Positions 25,942-35,348 of a DNA stretch of 64,000 nt are shown one piece after another. Where the stretch lies: contig NZ_VFQF01000001.1 of the NCBI RefSeq assembly GCF_006717145.1, positions 1,984,001 to 2,048,000 on the forward strand. Reading direction: 5' to 3'. How positions within the stretch are numbered: position 1 is the first letter of the stretch; each line of letters begins with the position of its first letter. Source of the DNA: Humibacillus xanthopallidus. GTDB taxonomy: Bacteria; Actinomycetota; Actinomycetes; Actinomycetales; Dermatophilaceae. The translations under genes and the position numbers were made by a program. The notes beneath the pieces are model-generated. The model did not search any database. It worked only from the letters and a program-made list of their open reading frames with translations, and was not told the DNA's origin.

Positions 25942-27837
25942 CTACGCGGAGAGCCGGTCGAAGAGCGACCACGTGCGTGACGCGACGACGCCGGTGCTCG
26001 CGAGCCCCGCACGGGCCTGCGCCGTCTTGACGGCGTCGCGGGTCATGCGGTCGAAGACGCCGGTCACGCGGATCCCCAGGAGCCGTTGCACGGCGACGAC
26101 CTGCGCCCCCGTGTCGCCCTCGCGCAGCACCGTCGAGCGGCTCGTCGCGAACGGGAAGTCCCGCGCCTCGAGGACCTCCCACACCTCCGGCGTCACGACG
26201 CCCGTCGCCGGCATGGCGACGGAGCGCTGGAGCGCGGCCACCTTGTCGCGCGTGACCGAGCCGAACACCCCGTCGACGGCGAGGCCGCCGAGGCCGCGCT
26301 GGAGCACCCGGACGGCGGCGCCTCGCGAGCCGACCCCGAGCGTGAGGTCCTTGAAGCGGGTGTAGGCCGTGTCGACCTCGACGTGGGCGACGCCGGGGCT
26401 GGAGCTGGAGGGTGCGGTCGCGAAGGTGGTCATCGCGGGCTCCTTGTCGGTCAGGACTGCGGGGGTGACGACGGCAGAGGTGACGGCCGAGGGTGTCGTG
26501 AACGAGGCGGCCGCGGCGGTGGACCAGCCGCGGGTGTAGAGCACCTGCTGCGTGCGGGAGTCGGCGACGCCGGTCTGGGGCAGGCCGGCGAACTTCTGGT
26601 AAGCCGTGACGCGCGCCTGCGTCATCGTGCCGTAGTAGCCCGTGGTCGGCAGGCTGCCGAGCTTGGTCTGGAGGGTCTTGACGGCCGCCGACGTCATGCC
26701 GAGACGCAGCGTCGGGTAGGTGGTCACGCTCGGTGCCGCCGTTCCGGTCCACCCGCGGACCCACAGGCGGGCCTGCGTCACAGGATCCGCGACACCGGTC
26801 TGCGGCAGGCCCACGAACTTCTGGTACGCCGTGACGCGGGCCTTCGTCAGGGTCCCGTAGTAGCCGGTCGTCGGGACGCTCCCGAGCTTCGTCTGGAGCA
26901 CCTTGACCGCCGCGGACGTCATGCCGAGGCTGAGCGTGGGATAGGCGGCGGCGACGGTGCGCCAGCCGCGCTGAGCGAGGATCTCCTGAGTGCGGAGGTC
27001 GGCGACCCCGGTCTGAGGCAGCCCGACGAACTTCTGGTACTCGATGACCCGAGCCTTGGTGAGGCTGCCGAAGTAGCCGGTGACCGGCAGACCGCCGAGG
27101 CGGGTCTGCAGCGTCTTCACCGCAGCGCTCGTCATGCCGAAGGAGAGCACGCCCGCCGGGGTCGGCACGGGGGTCGAGGGCGTCGGCGCGGGCGGCGTCG
27201 TCGGGCTCGACGGAAGCGTCGTCCCGGCCGGCGGGAGCGTCGTGAGGACGGTCTTCTGCGCCACTCCCGTCCACCACGACGTGCGGCCGGCGGCGCCGTT
27301 GTAGTTGAAGCTGAAGTGGATGTGGTCGGTGTGGGGCGAGCTGCCGTAGTACGGAGCCCAGCCGCGCTCGGGTGCGTAGGAGCGCCACATCTTGCGGTTG
27401 TGGATGATGTACATGATCCCGAACCGGCGGGCCATCGCCCCCTGGACGCCGTTCTTGTCCGGCGCCGTCAGCCAGGCGAGGACGGACTGTGCGACCGCCT
27501 CCTGCGACGGGTTGTTGACGTTGAGCATCCAGTCCCAGGCCCGCCCGTCGTAGTGCTCGGACGGACCGCTGCCGCACGTGCGGCCGATGAGCGCGAGCGA
27601 GCCCATGGCGTAGTGGGTGGTCATGAGCGTGGCGAAGGCGACCACACCGGGGCGCGGTCGCGGGTCGCAGATCGTCTGGCCCTGGTAGGGGACGTAGACG
27701 TCGAGCGCTGCGGGAAGGCTCTTGGTCGGCGGCGCCTTGACTGCTGCGCCTGCCGGGGCGGCCGGCATGACCACGGCCGGTGCGACGAGGGCCGGGAGGG
27801 TGAGGACGAGGCCCAGCTGGCGTCGGCGGGAGGTCAT
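25942..27837 (-). CDS. Secreted M15-like peptidase with five peptidoglycan-binding repeats
   Basis: A 631-aa exported cell-wall protein. After a signal peptide (about 1-32, ending in PAGAA), an N-terminal domain to about 200 contains SPHTDHIHFSF near 169, the His/Asp metal motif of M15/VanY-type peptidases. After a Pro/Thr linker come PG_binding_1-like repeats near 232, 300, 377, 497 and 569. The first three share GMTSAAVKxLQTxLG and PQTGVAD. The last two diverge. It probably hydrolyses or remodels peptidoglycan while bound to it. ATG 27837 gives a proper signal peptide; an in-frame ATG at 27879 would add a non-signal extension. Confidence 0.82.
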   Translation of the reverse strand: MTSRRRQLGLVLTLPALVAPAVVMPAAPAGAAVKAPPTKSLPAALDVYVPYQGQTICDPRPRPGVVAFATLMTTHYAMGSLALIGRTCGSGPSEHYDGRAWDWMLNVNNPSQEAVAQSVLAWLTAPDKNGVQGAMARRFGIMYIIHNRKMWRSYAPERGWAPYYGSSPHTDHIHFSFNYNGAAGRTSWWTGVAQKTVLTTLPPAGTTLPSSPTTPPAPTPSTPVPTPAGVLSFGMTSAAVKTLQTRLGGLPVTGYFGSLTKARVIEYQKFVGLPQTGVADLRTQEILAQRGWRTVAAAYPTLSLGMTSAAVKVLQTKLGSVPTTGYYGTLTKARVTAYQKFVGLPQTGVADPVTQARLWVRGWTGTAAPSVTTYPTLRLGMTSAAVKTLQTKLGSLPTTGYYGTMTQARVTAYQKFAGLPQTGVADSRTQQVLYTRGWSTAAAASFTTPSAVTSAVVTPAVLTDKEPAMTTFATAPSSSSPGVAHVEVDTAYTRFKDLTLGVGSRGAAVRVLQRGLGGLAVDGVFGSVTRDKVAALQRSVAMPATGVVTPEVWEVLEARDFPFATSRSTVLREGDTGAQVVAVQRLLGIRVTGVFDRMTRDAVKTAQARAGLASTGVVASRTWSLFDRLSA

Positions 27838-28148
27838 GGCGGGTCTCGATTCAGCGCAGGGATGGCACAACCTGACCATTTATGCACTCCCGTCACACCC
27901 ATCACAAGTGGTCACTCTGAATTACACGAGTGTTCTTTCGCCCCACCCGTCACCCGGTGGCCGCCCGTGAGCATGGGTGGCGCACACAGGGGCGCGAGGC
28001 GTCGCTCCCCGTGAGACGGGGATCACAGAGCGCGGACGAGGCCGGGGCGCATGACCTCGGGTCACGTGGGTGGGCGACATGTCCGGCGCGGCTCCTGTGG
28101 GGTCACCCCACGTCAGGCTGGACACGCGACGCGGATAGAGTCCGGAGC
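27838..28148. other. Divergent intergenic region between wall peptidase and scoA
   Basis: This 311-bp stretch has no convincing gene. The left half is AT-richer and must hold the peptidase promoter. Reading leftward it contains AGTGACCACT (an AGTG/CACT inverted repeat), direct repeats of TGTGA and GAACACTCGTGTAATTC, an imperfect inverted repeat. These could be operator sites, but I cannot assign a regulator. The right half is GC-rich and ends in the scoA promoter. I see no riboswitch I can support. Confidence 0.4.
28136..28141 (+). promoter_or_regulatory. -10 box for scoAB
   Basis: TAGAGT is followed by 7 bases (ccggagc) and then ATG 28149, which is the spacing of a leaderless start. CGGAG in the spacer could act as a ribosome site if transcription began earlier. 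Confidence 0.5.
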
Positions 28149-28940
28149 ATGGACAAAGTCGTCTCCTCCTCCCAGGGGGCCATCGCCGGCATCACCGACG
28201 GCATGTCGCTGTCGGTCGGCGGGTTCGGCCTCTGCGGCATCCCCTCCGTGCTCATCACCGCGATCCACGACGCGGGCCTCACCGACCTCGAAGCCGTCTC
28301 GAACAACTGCGGCGTCGACGACTGGGGCCTCGGGATCCTGCTGCGTGACAAACGGATCCGCCGCATGGTCTCCTCCTACGTCGGCGAGAACAAGGAGTTC
28401 GAACGGCAGTACCTCCACGGCGAGCTCGAGGTCGAGCTCACCCCCCAGGGCACCCTCGCCGAGCGCCTGCGCGCCGGCGGCTCCGGCATCGCCGCCTTCT
28501 TCACCATGACCGGCGTCGGCACCCAGATCGCCGAGGGCGGGCTCCCTTGGCGGTATGCCGCCGACGGCACCATCGCGATCGCCTCCCCACCCAAGCAGAC
28601 CCAGGACTTCGACTGGATGGGCGAGACCAGGACCTTCGTCCTCGAGCAGGCCATCACGACCGACTTCGGCCTCGTCCGTGCCGCGAAGGGCGACCGCCAC
28701 GGCAACCTCGTCTTCCACGAGTCCGCCCGCAACTTCAACCCGCTCTGCGCCATGGCCGCCCGCACCACCATCGCCGAGGTCGAACAGCTCGTCGAACCCG
28801 GCGAGCTCGACCCCGACCAGATCCACCTGCCCGGCATCTTCGTCCAACGCGTCCTGCCCCTCACCGCCGAGCAGGCCGTCGAGAAGCGCATCGAACGCCG
28901 CACCGTGCGCCCACGCACGACGACCGAGCAGGAGGCCTGA
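28149..28940 (+). CDS. scoA: 3-oxoacid CoA-transferase subunit A
   Basis: The 263-aa alpha subunit of a succinyl-CoA:3-ketoacid (or 3-oxoadipate) CoA-transferase, which activates ketoacids with CoA in the cytoplasm. The CoA-binding glycine loop is [10 protein letters not shown] at about 23-32. [11 protein letters not shown] and [22 protein letters not shown] are typical of SCOT alpha. No aromatic-degradation genes are near, so ketone-body or branched-chain use is more likely than protocatechuate breakdown. Confidence 0.9.
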   Translation: MDKVVSSSQGAIAGITDGMSLSVGGFGLCGIPSVLITAIHDAGLTDLEAVSNNCGVDDWGLGILLRDKRIRRMVSSYVGENKEFERQYLHGELEVELTPQGTLAERLRAGGSGIAAFFTMTGVGTQIAEGGLPWRYAADGTIAIASPPKQTQDFDWMGETRTFVLEQAITTDFGLVRAAKGDRHGNLVFHESARNFNPLCAMAARTTIAEVEQLVEPGELDPDQIHLPGIFVQRVLPLTAEQAVEKRIERRTVRPRTTTEQEA

Positions 28941-28941
28941 G

Positions 28942-29598
28942 ATGGCACTGACCCGCGAGCAGATGGCCGCCCGCGCCGCCGCTGAGCTCTCCGACGGCGC
29001 CTACGTCAACCTCGGCATCGGCCTGCCCACCCTCGTCCCGAACTACGTCCCGGACCACGTCGAGATCGTCCTGCAGTCCGAGAACGGCATCCTCGGCGTC
29101 GGCGCCTACCCCCTCGACGGCGACGAGGACCCCGACCTCATCAACGCCGGCAAGGAGACCGTCACCCTGCGCAAAGGCGCCTCCTTCTTCGACTCCGCCA
29201 CCTCCTTCGGCATGATCCGCGGCGGCAAGGTCGACGCCGCCATCCTCGGAGCCATGCAGGTCAGCCAGGGCGGCGACATCGCCAACTGGATGATCCCCGG
29301 CAAGATGGTCAAAGGCATGGGCGGCGCCATGGACCTCGTCCACGGCGCCAAGAAGGTCATCGTCCTCATGGAACACAACGCCAAGGACGGCTCCTACAAG
29401 ATCGTCAAGGAGTGCTCGCTGCCCTACACCGGTCGCGGTGTCGTCCAGCGGATCATCACCGACCTCGCCGTCCTCGACATCACCCCCACCGGCCTCGTCC
29501 TACGCGAGCTCGCCCCCGACGTCACCGAAGAAGAAGTCCGCGACCGCACCGAACCCGACCTCGTCGTCGACCTCCAGCCGGCGCCGAGGCACGGCTGA
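28942..29598 (+). CDS. scoB: 3-oxoacid CoA-transferase subunit B
   Basis: The 218-aa beta subunit. It carries the SENG motif (46-49) with the catalytic Glu47 that forms the glutamyl-CoA intermediate. [11 protein letters not shown] and [31 protein letters not shown] are hallmark regions. GGAGG lies 8 bases before ATG 28942, which is one base after the scoA stop, so the subunits are translated together in equal amounts. Confidence 0.92.
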   Translation: MALTREQMAARAAAELSDGAYVNLGIGLPTLVPNYVPDHVEIVLQSENGILGVGAYPLDGDEDPDLINAGKETVTLRKGASFFDSATSFGMIRGGKVDAAILGAMQVSQGGDIANWMIPGKMVKGMGGAMDLVHGAKKVIVLMEHNAKDGSYKIVKECSLPYTGRGVVQRIITDLAVLDITPTGLVLRELAPDVTEEEVRDRTEPDLVVDLQPAPRHG

Positions 29599-29656
29599 CG
29601 CAGGACCACCATCCGGCGCCGTCCAACGCCGCGACCCGCACCACCCGCAGAGCCAT

Positions 29657-29703
29657 CCGCCCGCTGCCCCACCGGACCATCCACCGCGCGGGGTGGCGGG
29701 CGG
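29657..29703. terminator. Hairpin between convergent scoB and acyltransferase genes
   Basis: CCGCCCGC (29657-29664) pairs with GCGGGCGG (29696-29703). A 2-base mismatch and a CCCC/GGGG extension bring the stem to 12 pairs around a 19-base loop. Confidence 0.55.
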
Positions 29704-29708
29704 AACCG

Positions 29709-30284
29709 TCAGCTGCCGCCGCCGGCCGTCAGCTCCTCGCGCAGGAGCGGCTCCGTGCGCCGCTCGGGGTGGATGCCCCGCTTGTCGCGGTAGAACTCGC
29801 GGACCTTGTCCATGTCGGCGACGACGTCGGCCGTCGCCATCATCGTCGGGCCGAAGCCCGCCGTGCGGCTCGGGCCGTCGATGAAGGCCAGCACGATCGG
29901 CAGCTTGGCCGACCGGCCGATGCGCCAGAAGCCCGACTTCCAGTACTCGCCCTTCTTCCGCGTGCCCTCGGCGGCGAGGATGAGCAGGAAGGGCTCGCCG
30001 CTGCGGGCCTCGCGCATCAGCTCCCGCACGACGCTGCCGGGGTTGGCGCGGTCGACGGGGAGCCCGCCGAGCCGGGTCAGCAGCCAGCCGAGCGGACCGC
30101 GGAAGAGCTCCTTCTTGATGAGCACGCGGGGCGTCACCCCGCCTCTCCACATGATGAGCAGCATCATGACGAAGTCCCAGTTGGACGTGTGGGGGGCGCC
30201 GACGAGCACGCCGGTGCGAGGCACCTCCCCGACCGCGGTCCAGCCGCTGAGCCGAAGCACGAGCTTGGCGAGTCGACTCCTCAT
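29709..30284 (-). CDS. PlsC-like 1-acylglycerol-3-phosphate acyltransferase
   Basis: A 191-aa membrane-associated acyltransferase. HTSNWD gives the catalytic HX4D motif at about 32-37, and AAEGTRKKGEYWKSGF is the substrate-binding EGTR motif. It lacks a long N-terminal membrane region, as in short actinobacterial homologues. It would acylate lysophosphatidic acid or a glycolipid. ATG 30284 is set by GGAAGGA 6 bases upstream. Confidence 0.85.
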   Translation of the reverse strand: MRSRLAKLVLRLSGWTAVGEVPRTGVLVGAPHTSNWDFVMMLLIMWRGGVTPRVLIKKELFRGPLGWLLTRLGGLPVDRANPGSVVRELMREARSGEPFLLILAAEGTRKKGEYWKSGFWRIGRSAKLPIVLAFIDGPSRTAGFGPTMMATADVVADMDKVREFYRDKRGIHPERRTEPLLREELTAGGGS

Positions 30285-30330
30285 GACGTTCCTTCCGGGG
30301 ACTGGCGCACCACGTGCGCCCCACCCCTCC

Positions 30331-30336
30331 AACCTA
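30331..30336 (-). promoter_or_regulatory. -10 box for the acyltransferase gene
   Basis: Reading leftward, TAGGTT would start transcription near 30323, giving a leader of about 39 bases. Confidence 0.4.
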
Positions 30337-30410
30337 GGGGACGGCGACATTCGAGCGGGCGGGGCCGCGCTGCAGCCGGGAGGTGGCCAACCACTCATTC
30401 GTCGCTCGGT

Positions 30411-30416
30411 TAGAAT
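30411..30416 (+). promoter_or_regulatory. Strong -10 box upstream of the GT-C gene
   Basis: TAGAAT is close to TATAAT and lies in an AT-richer pocket (30395-30425). A start near 30424 would give a leader of about 90-125 bases, depending on which codon of the next gene is used. A GTG at 30423 opens only a 42-codon reading frame that I do not call a gene. Confidence 0.45.
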
Positions 30417-30514
30417 TCGGACGTGTTGGGCACTGCCCGGTCATCGAGCGTTCCACCCTGCACCACCGACGGATCTCTTGACAGCCCGTGTCCAGCAGTC
30501 AATGACCATGCCCG

Positions 30515-32164
30515 GTGGATGTGTCCGCCCCAGAGCGAAATGCGTATTTGATGGCGAGCCAGACCTCGGTGACGACCTCGGACAGCCCTGACACGGTGGA
30601 TCCCCCGTCGGCGACCAGGACCGACGGGCTGGCAGGGCGCCCTTGGAGTCGGAGCGACTTCGTCGTCGCCGGAGCAGTCGTCCTCGTCACGATGGTCGTT
30701 GCGACGGTGTTCCGGACCGAGATCGTGTCCAGCGACCCGTGGCACTACGGCATGGCGGCGATCGAGTTCCCCCAGGACACGTGGGTGCCGCTCGGGTACA
30801 CCCGCTACGGCATGATCATTCCGCTGGGGCCCGTGGTGCTGGCGTTCGGCCATGCCGCGGTCACGTTCTATGCTCCGGCGATCCTGGCTTCTGGCGTGCT
30901 CGCCGGGAGTGTCTATCTCCTGGGCCGGAGATGGTGGGGACACATCGCCGCCATCACCGCCGTGGTCCTGCTCATCAGCAACTGGATCGTCTTCATCAAC
31001 CTGTCACGGTTCTATCCGGACGTCCCGTCGATCTCCCTCGTCATGGCTGCGCTGGTGTTTGCCGTCGCTGCCCGTGGTCGCCAGCTCACCGGGGGCCGCG
31101 GGAGCGACCTTCTACCCGTGGCGGCAGGCTTCCTGCTGGGGTGGAGCTTCGAGGCCCGTGAGACGGCCCTGTTCGCGTGGCCCGCGGTCATCATCGTCCT
31201 GTGGGTTCAGGGCCGGGTGTGGCGCAACGCCGTGCTCACGGCAGTCCCCATCCTCTTCTGGGCTGCGGTCGACGTCACAGTGAGTGCCGTCGCCTACGGC
31301 GACCCGCTGCTCAAGCTCCACACGTTCACGCGGCAGGACCTCAGCACGACGACCAACCCCGGTGACCTCGCCGTGGTGGACCAGTTCGTGGGCCTGCCTC
31401 GGCTCGACTACCTGACGCTGATCCCACGGCTGACGATCGAGCGCGAAGTCCCGGGGGGCGTGTGGTTCCTCGCACTCGGAGCGCTCGCGGTCCTGGCCCT
31501 GTTCGTTCGCAACACCGCCGTGCGGCTGGCCGCAGGCAGTTTCATCGCCTCCTACGTGCTCTTCGTCGGCGTGAGCGGCTTCTTCGTCCCCAGCCACCCG
31601 GCCGGACGTCTTGATGTCCAGCGCTACTGGATCCAGTTCGTGCCCTGGATCGCCCTTGCCGTTGCCGGCGCCCTGCACGTGCTCGTCAGGGGCGCCATGA
31701 GCCACGCCCAACCTCCCCGACCCCAGCTGGTCCATGCCTTCGCGTCGGTCCTGCTCGTGGCGGCACCGCTCCTCGCCCTCGTACCAGCGGTGTCGTCGTC
31801 GTCACTCGTCGCGCCCAACGGCGGAACGCCCATGGCCGGCATCTCGGCCGAGCTGGCGAGGCGCGCGCCGTCGAAGGATGTCTCCGTCTTCACCGACTGG
31901 CAGTCCGCTCGGATCCTGCCCGTCTACCAGCGACCGGCATTCGGTGGACCCCAGCAGTGGAACGCGACCGTCAGGTCCATCACCGGACCACGACAACCCC
32001 AGCCCGGCGACTTCGCCCTGCTGGTGGCCACCGAGAACAGCCCGTGCGCCTTCTGCACCGACGCCCTCCAGCCGTGGCGGGAGCGCCACCCCACCGTTCC
32101 GGACACGTGGGAACGCGTCTATGCCTCACCCGATGACGGCTACGTCCTCTACGAGGTGCGCTGA
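30515..32164 (+). CDS. Polytopic GT-C-type glycosyltransferase candidate
   Basis: A 549-aa integral membrane protein (537 aa if the ATG at 30551 is used; neither start has a good ribosome site). About 10-11 membrane helices follow a Ser/Thr/Asp-rich cytoplasmic N-terminus. SSDPWHYGMAA sits in the first extracytoplasmic loop, where GT-C enzymes carry their catalytic acidic residue. RFYPDVPSISLVMAALVF is also typical of GT39/ArnT-like proteins. A C-terminal extracytoplasmic domain has a Cys pair (PCAFC). The donor would be a polyprenyl-phosphate sugar, possibly made by a nearby GT2. Its 3' end overlaps the convergent flippase gene by 16 bases. Confidence 0.7.
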   Translation: MDVSAPERNAYLMASQTSVTTSDSPDTVDPPSATRTDGLAGRPWSRSDFVVAGAVVLVTMVVATVFRTEIVSSDPWHYGMAAIEFPQDTWVPLGYTRYGMIIPLGPVVLAFGHAAVTFYAPAILASGVLAGSVYLLGRRWWGHIAAITAVVLLISNWIVFINLSRFYPDVPSISLVMAALVFAVAARGRQLTGGRGSDLLPVAAGFLLGWSFEARETALFAWPAVIIVLWVQGRVWRNAVLTAVPILFWAAVDVTVSAVAYGDPLLKLHTFTRQDLSTTTNPGDLAVVDQFVGLPRLDYLTLIPRLTIEREVPGGVWFLALGALAVLALFVRNTAVRLAAGSFIASYVLFVGVSGFFVPSHPAGRLDVQRYWIQFVPWIALAVAGALHVLVRGAMSHAQPPRPQLVHAFASVLLVAAPLLALVPAVSSSSLVAPNGGTPMAGISAELARRAPSKDVSVFTDWQSARILPVYQRPAFGGPQQWNATVRSITGPRQPQPGDFALLVATENSPCAFCTDALQPWRERHPTVPDTWERVYASPDDGYVLYEVR

Positions 32165-33450
32165 GCGAACCGGGACGACAGGCCACGCCCGACCACCCAT
32201 GCCAGCCCGGCGGACACGGTGACGCTGACCGTGGCGATGGCGATGCTCACAGCGGTCGAAGCCTGGGTCGGAAGCACCCACGCGATGGAGAAGGTCAGTG
32301 CCCCGACCACCCAGACGACGGCACTCGCCCGATGTTCGCCGAGTGCCACCGCCGAAGGTTGGAGGACCAGCGTCAGCAGGTAGCAGGCGTATGCCGCCGT
32401 CAGCAGCACCATGTCGACCCGCGGTAGGTCGTACTGCGGACCCGCGAGCAGACCCAGCAGCCACGGGCCTGCCACGGCGACCGCGATGACGCCGAGCAGG
32501 CCCAGCCCGACGGTCGGCGCCAGGACGCGAAGCACCGTCGCGCGGAAGTCAGCAGGGTCGTTGCGGACGACGGCCCGCGCGAGCCGTGGCATGAGAACCG
32601 CTTGGACGGCTGCGAAGGCAAAGATGGGGAGCCTGGCAATGAAGGCTGCAGCCAGGTAGCTGCCGTCGTGGGTGGGGTCAGGCACCTCCTGGACGTACCT
32701 GATGGCCACCGGCCCGAGGTTGACGAGCGTCAGCGAGATCAGCGAGGCGACGACCAACGGAGCCATCGACAGGGCGACGTCGCGCACCAGCGACCGTGAC
32801 GTCCGGACCAGTCGCTCATCACGTCGCCACGTGACGGCGACCGCCACCGTCAACGCCACCGGGACGACAGCGGCGTACCCCCAGGGATTGACGAGCCCAA
32901 TGGCGACACACAGGCCCACCAGCAGCAGCCGGACCGCTCCTTCGGCCACGAGCTGCGCGCTGTACCGACCGAACGCACTCTGGCCGGAGAGCGCGCCGCG
33001 AGAGACGTAGGCGATGCCCAGAGCCACGAAGGAGCACGTGGTCACCAGCCAGAGGACACCGGTGGCACCCCCCGAGGCATGGATCACGAACGGCAGGACA
33101 AGCACCCCGAGAACCGCGGAGAAGGCCATGGCCACGGTGGCGCCCGCAGTGAGGATCCGGCCCACTCTGCCGTCGGTGTGAACGGCGGTGGCGGTGCGGC
33201 GGCTCACCTCCTGCTCGAACGGCAGCATGGCCCCGAGCCCGATGCCGTAGGCCAGCCCCCAGAAGAGGTTGAAGTCGGCAAACCGCTCCGGCCCGAGGGC
33301 GCGCAGCACGATTGCTGTGAACACATAGGTCGACAGGCCGAAGAAGCCCAGACCCAGCGCGACCGTCACGGTCCCGCTGCGCAGAGCGTTGACGACTGCT
33401 AGGCGACGAGCCGATCCCGTGGGAGGGGGCGCGGGGACCTCACTGACCAC
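32149..33450 (-). CDS. Wzx/MATE-like polysaccharide flippase
   Basis: A 433-aa polytopic protein with about 12-14 membrane helices. Near the start it has LSTYVFTAIVLRALGPERFADFNLFW, the pattern of RfbX/Wzx-type lipid-linked oligosaccharide exporters. It should flip an undecaprenyl-linked repeat unit across the membrane. The start GTG at 33450 overlaps the stop of the upstream GT2 gene by 11 bases, so they form an operon. Confidence 0.78.
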   Translation of the reverse strand: MVSEVPAPPPTGSARRLAVVNALRSGTVTVALGLGFFGLSTYVFTAIVLRALGPERFADFNLFWGLAYGIGLGAMLPFEQEVSRRTATAVHTDGRVGRILTAGATVAMAFSAVLGVLVLPFVIHASGGATGVLWLVTTCSFVALGIAYVSRGALSGQSAFGRYSAQLVAEGAVRLLLVGLCVAIGLVNPWGYAAVVPVALTVAVAVTWRRDERLVRTSRSLVRDVALSMAPLVVASLISLTLVNLGPVAIRYVQEVPDPTHDGSYLAAAFIARLPIFAFAAVQAVLMPRLARAVVRNDPADFRATVLRVLAPTVGLGLLGVIAVAVAGPWLLGLLAGPQYDLPRVDMVLLTAAYACYLLTLVLQPSAVALGEHRASAVVWVVGALTFSIAWVLPTQASTAVSIAIATVSVTVSAGLAWVVGRGLSSRFAQRTS

Positions 33451-34474
33451 GGGCGACCAGCGACCTCCGGGCTCGACGCCAGTAGGCGTCCAGGCCCCCG
33501 TTGACCACGCCCATACCCGGAGGAAGCGACATCATCGGTGGCTCGACACGTGACACGAGCAGTCGCGCGATATCCGCATCCGAGGCGGTCACCTGCGCCT
33601 GCACGCGTGCCCGCCGGTCGCGGAGCACTCCGGCATGCCGTGCGATCCACCACCACGAACGCAGCTTCTGCGCCGACCAGCCCTGGAGCAGGGCTTGGAC
33701 CAGGAGCAGCGCCTCCATGCCCACCATCGCTGGCAGCACCACCCGCAGGAGCCGGTCCGGGTAGTCCGTGAGCACGGTGACGAGGCGGTTCCGCTCCACC
33801 AGATACATCTTGAGAGGCGAGCGTCCGAACTCGTAGTGGTGCTCCGCGACGGCGTCCGGCACATAGAGCACCCGCCAACCCCGAAGCCAGGCCCGGAGCG
33901 ACAGATCCGTGTCCTCGTTGTACGCGAAGTACATCTCGTCGAACCCGCCCAAGGCGTCCCACATGTCGCGGCTCATCGCGAGAAGACCACCCGTCGCCAC
34001 GGTGACGTCCTGCTCGGTCTCGTGCGCAGTCGCCACCTCTCCGCACGAGCCCGCCCACGAGATGCCGCTGAAGTGCAAGGGGTTGCCGACTGAGTTGACG
34101 AGGTCGGGCTGGTCGGCCAGCAGGAGGCGGCCGCAGGCGATCGCCACCCCCGGCTCGAGGGTGCCGCGTGTCAGGGCGTCGAGGGTGCCGCGCCGGATGA
34201 CGGCGTCGGAGTTGACGAAGACGAAGACGTCCCCCTCAGCCGCCTCGGCACCCCGGTGGCAGCCACCTGCGAATCCGGTGTTCCTCCCGTCGCCGACGAC
34301 GCGGACCCGCGACGGCCAGGCGTCCTGCCGAGCGCTCCGCGACTCGATGCCGTTGTCGACCAGGATGATCTCGTCGTCGTCGATGCAGTCGGCGTCGATG
34401 GCGCTCAGAACGCTCTCGAGGTGGGACTCTGCGCCGAAACCGAGGACGATGACACTACGTCTGCGCGTGTTCAC
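33440..34474 (-). CDS. Family 2 glycosyltransferase (rhamnosyltransferase-like)
   Basis: A 344-aa GT-A enzyme. ILVDNGIES and GDGRNTGFAGGCHRGAE are nucleotide-binding elements, FVNSDAVI is the metal-binding motif (NSD in place of DXD), and FDEMYFAYNEDTDLSLRAWLRGW is the acceptor-side ED(T/V)D region. A hydrophobic segment at about 245-265 may attach it to the membrane. GTG 34474 lies 8 bases after a GATAAT box with no ribosome site, so it is probably leaderless or near-leaderless. Confidence 0.83.
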   Translation of the reverse strand: MNTRRRSVIVLGFGAESHLESVLSAIDADCIDDDEIILVDNGIESRSARQDAWPSRVRVVGDGRNTGFAGGCHRGAEAAEGDVFVFVNSDAVIRRGTLDALTRGTLEPGVAIACGRLLLADQPDLVNSVGNPLHFSGISWAGSCGEVATAHETEQDVTVATGGLLAMSRDMWDALGGFDEMYFAYNEDTDLSLRAWLRGWRVLYVPDAVAEHHYEFGRSPLKMYLVERNRLVTVLTDYPDRLLRVVLPAMVGMEALLLVQALLQGWSAQKLRSWWWIARHAGVLRDRRARVQAQVTASDADIARLLVSRVEPPMMSLPPGMGVVNGGLDAYWRRARRSLVARGQ

Positions 34475-34482
34475 GGGCTTCC

Positions 34483-34488
34483 ATTATC
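34483..34488 (-). promoter_or_regulatory. -10 box for the GT2-flippase operon
   Basis: Reading leftward, GATAAT (one change from TATAAT) is 8 bases from GTG 34474. Confidence 0.45.
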
Positions 34489-34494
34489 GTCGGG

Positions 34495-34500
34495 TACAGT
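34495..34500 (+). promoter_or_regulatory. -10 box for the second GT2-DUF2304 pair
   Basis: TACAGT on the plus strand would start near 34508 and give a leader of about 130 bases. It lies almost back to back with the leftward GATAAT box. Confidence 0.35.
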
Positions 34501-34640
34501 GATGCGTCGGAACGGCGCCAGCAGCCATCGGCCAGCCGACACAGCGCCCGCCAACGCCACAGATCTTCGGAGATCATCGTGGCAAAGCCTAGCTCTCGCT
34601 CTAGCGGGCTCGGACACCCGACGCGAAGGATCACAGCTTC

Positions 34641-35348
34641 ATGGAGTCAGGCCCCACACGCCGCAATGACGACGTTTGGGTGATCGTACCCTGCTACAAC
34701 GAGGGACCCGTCGTACGCGGGGTGCTCGAGAAGGTGCGAGAGCACTTCCCCCACGTGGTTGCCGTCGATGACGGCTCGCGCGACAACTCCGCCAGCGAGA
34801 TCGTCGCCGCGGGCGCGCGGCTCGTACAGCACCCGGTCAACATGGGGGCCGGCGCGGCGTATCAGACGGGCATCGAGTTTGCCTTGCGGGATCCGGACGC
34901 CCAGATCTTCGTCACGTTCGACGCAGACGGCCAGCACCGCGTCGAGGACGTCGTGTCCATGGTGGAGCACCTGCGCAAGTCCGACGTCGACGTCTTGATC
35001 GGCTCACGGTTTCTCGGGACGGTAGACGGCATGTCGAGGTCGAGACGGGCGCTCCTCCGGGCGGCAGTCGTCTTCGAACGTCTCACGACGGGCATCTCAC
35101 TGACTGACGCTCACCAGGGCCTCCGGGTCTTCCGTCGGTCTTTCGCCGGAGTCCTGGATCTCAAGTCGCATGACATGAGCTGGGCGAGCGAGTTCCTCAC
35201 TCGCATGTCAGAGCACCAGACGACCTACGAGGAGTATCCCGTTCACGTGCTCTACACCGACTATTCCCGAGCCAAGGGCCAGAGGTCCATCAACTCGGTC
35301 AACATTGGCGTCGATGTGCTCATCAACAAGATGCTGCGAGGTCGCTGA
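34641..35348 (+). CDS. Family 2 glycosyltransferase (DPM/DPG synthase-like), copy B
   Basis: A 235-aa paralogue of the GT2 at 22854. Shared elements include NDDVWxxVPxYNE, VDDGSRDxSA, HPVNxGxGAAxQTG, DADGQH, LTDAHxGLRV and the EPVH/YPVH...LYTDYSxAKGQ terminus. It has 11 extra N-terminal residues and more AT-rich codons than copy A. It probably charges polyprenyl phosphate with a sugar for the GT-C enzyme at 30515. GAAGGAT lies upstream of ATG 34641. Confidence 0.87.
   Translation: MESGPTRRNDDVWVIVPCYNEGPVVRGVLEKVREHFPHVVAVDDGSRDNSASEIVAAGARLVQHPVNMGAGAAYQTGIEFALRDPDAQIFVTFDADGQHRVEDVVSMVEHLRKSDVDVLIGSRFLGTVDGMSRSRRALLRAAVVFERLTTGISLTDAHQGLRVFRRSFAGVLDLKSHDMSWASEFLTRMSEHQTTYEEYPVHVLYTDYSRAKGQRSINSVNIGVDVLINKMLRGR

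Noticed and set aside
27838-28148. Riboswitch in front of the wall peptidase (for example c-di-AMP type)
   Set aside because: I could not match any conserved aptamer core; only short inverted and direct repeats are visible.
30423-30551. Leaderless 42-codon upstream reading frame after TAGAAT
   Set aside because: Spacing fits a leaderless start, but the peptide has no conserved features and ends next to the real gene; too weak to call.
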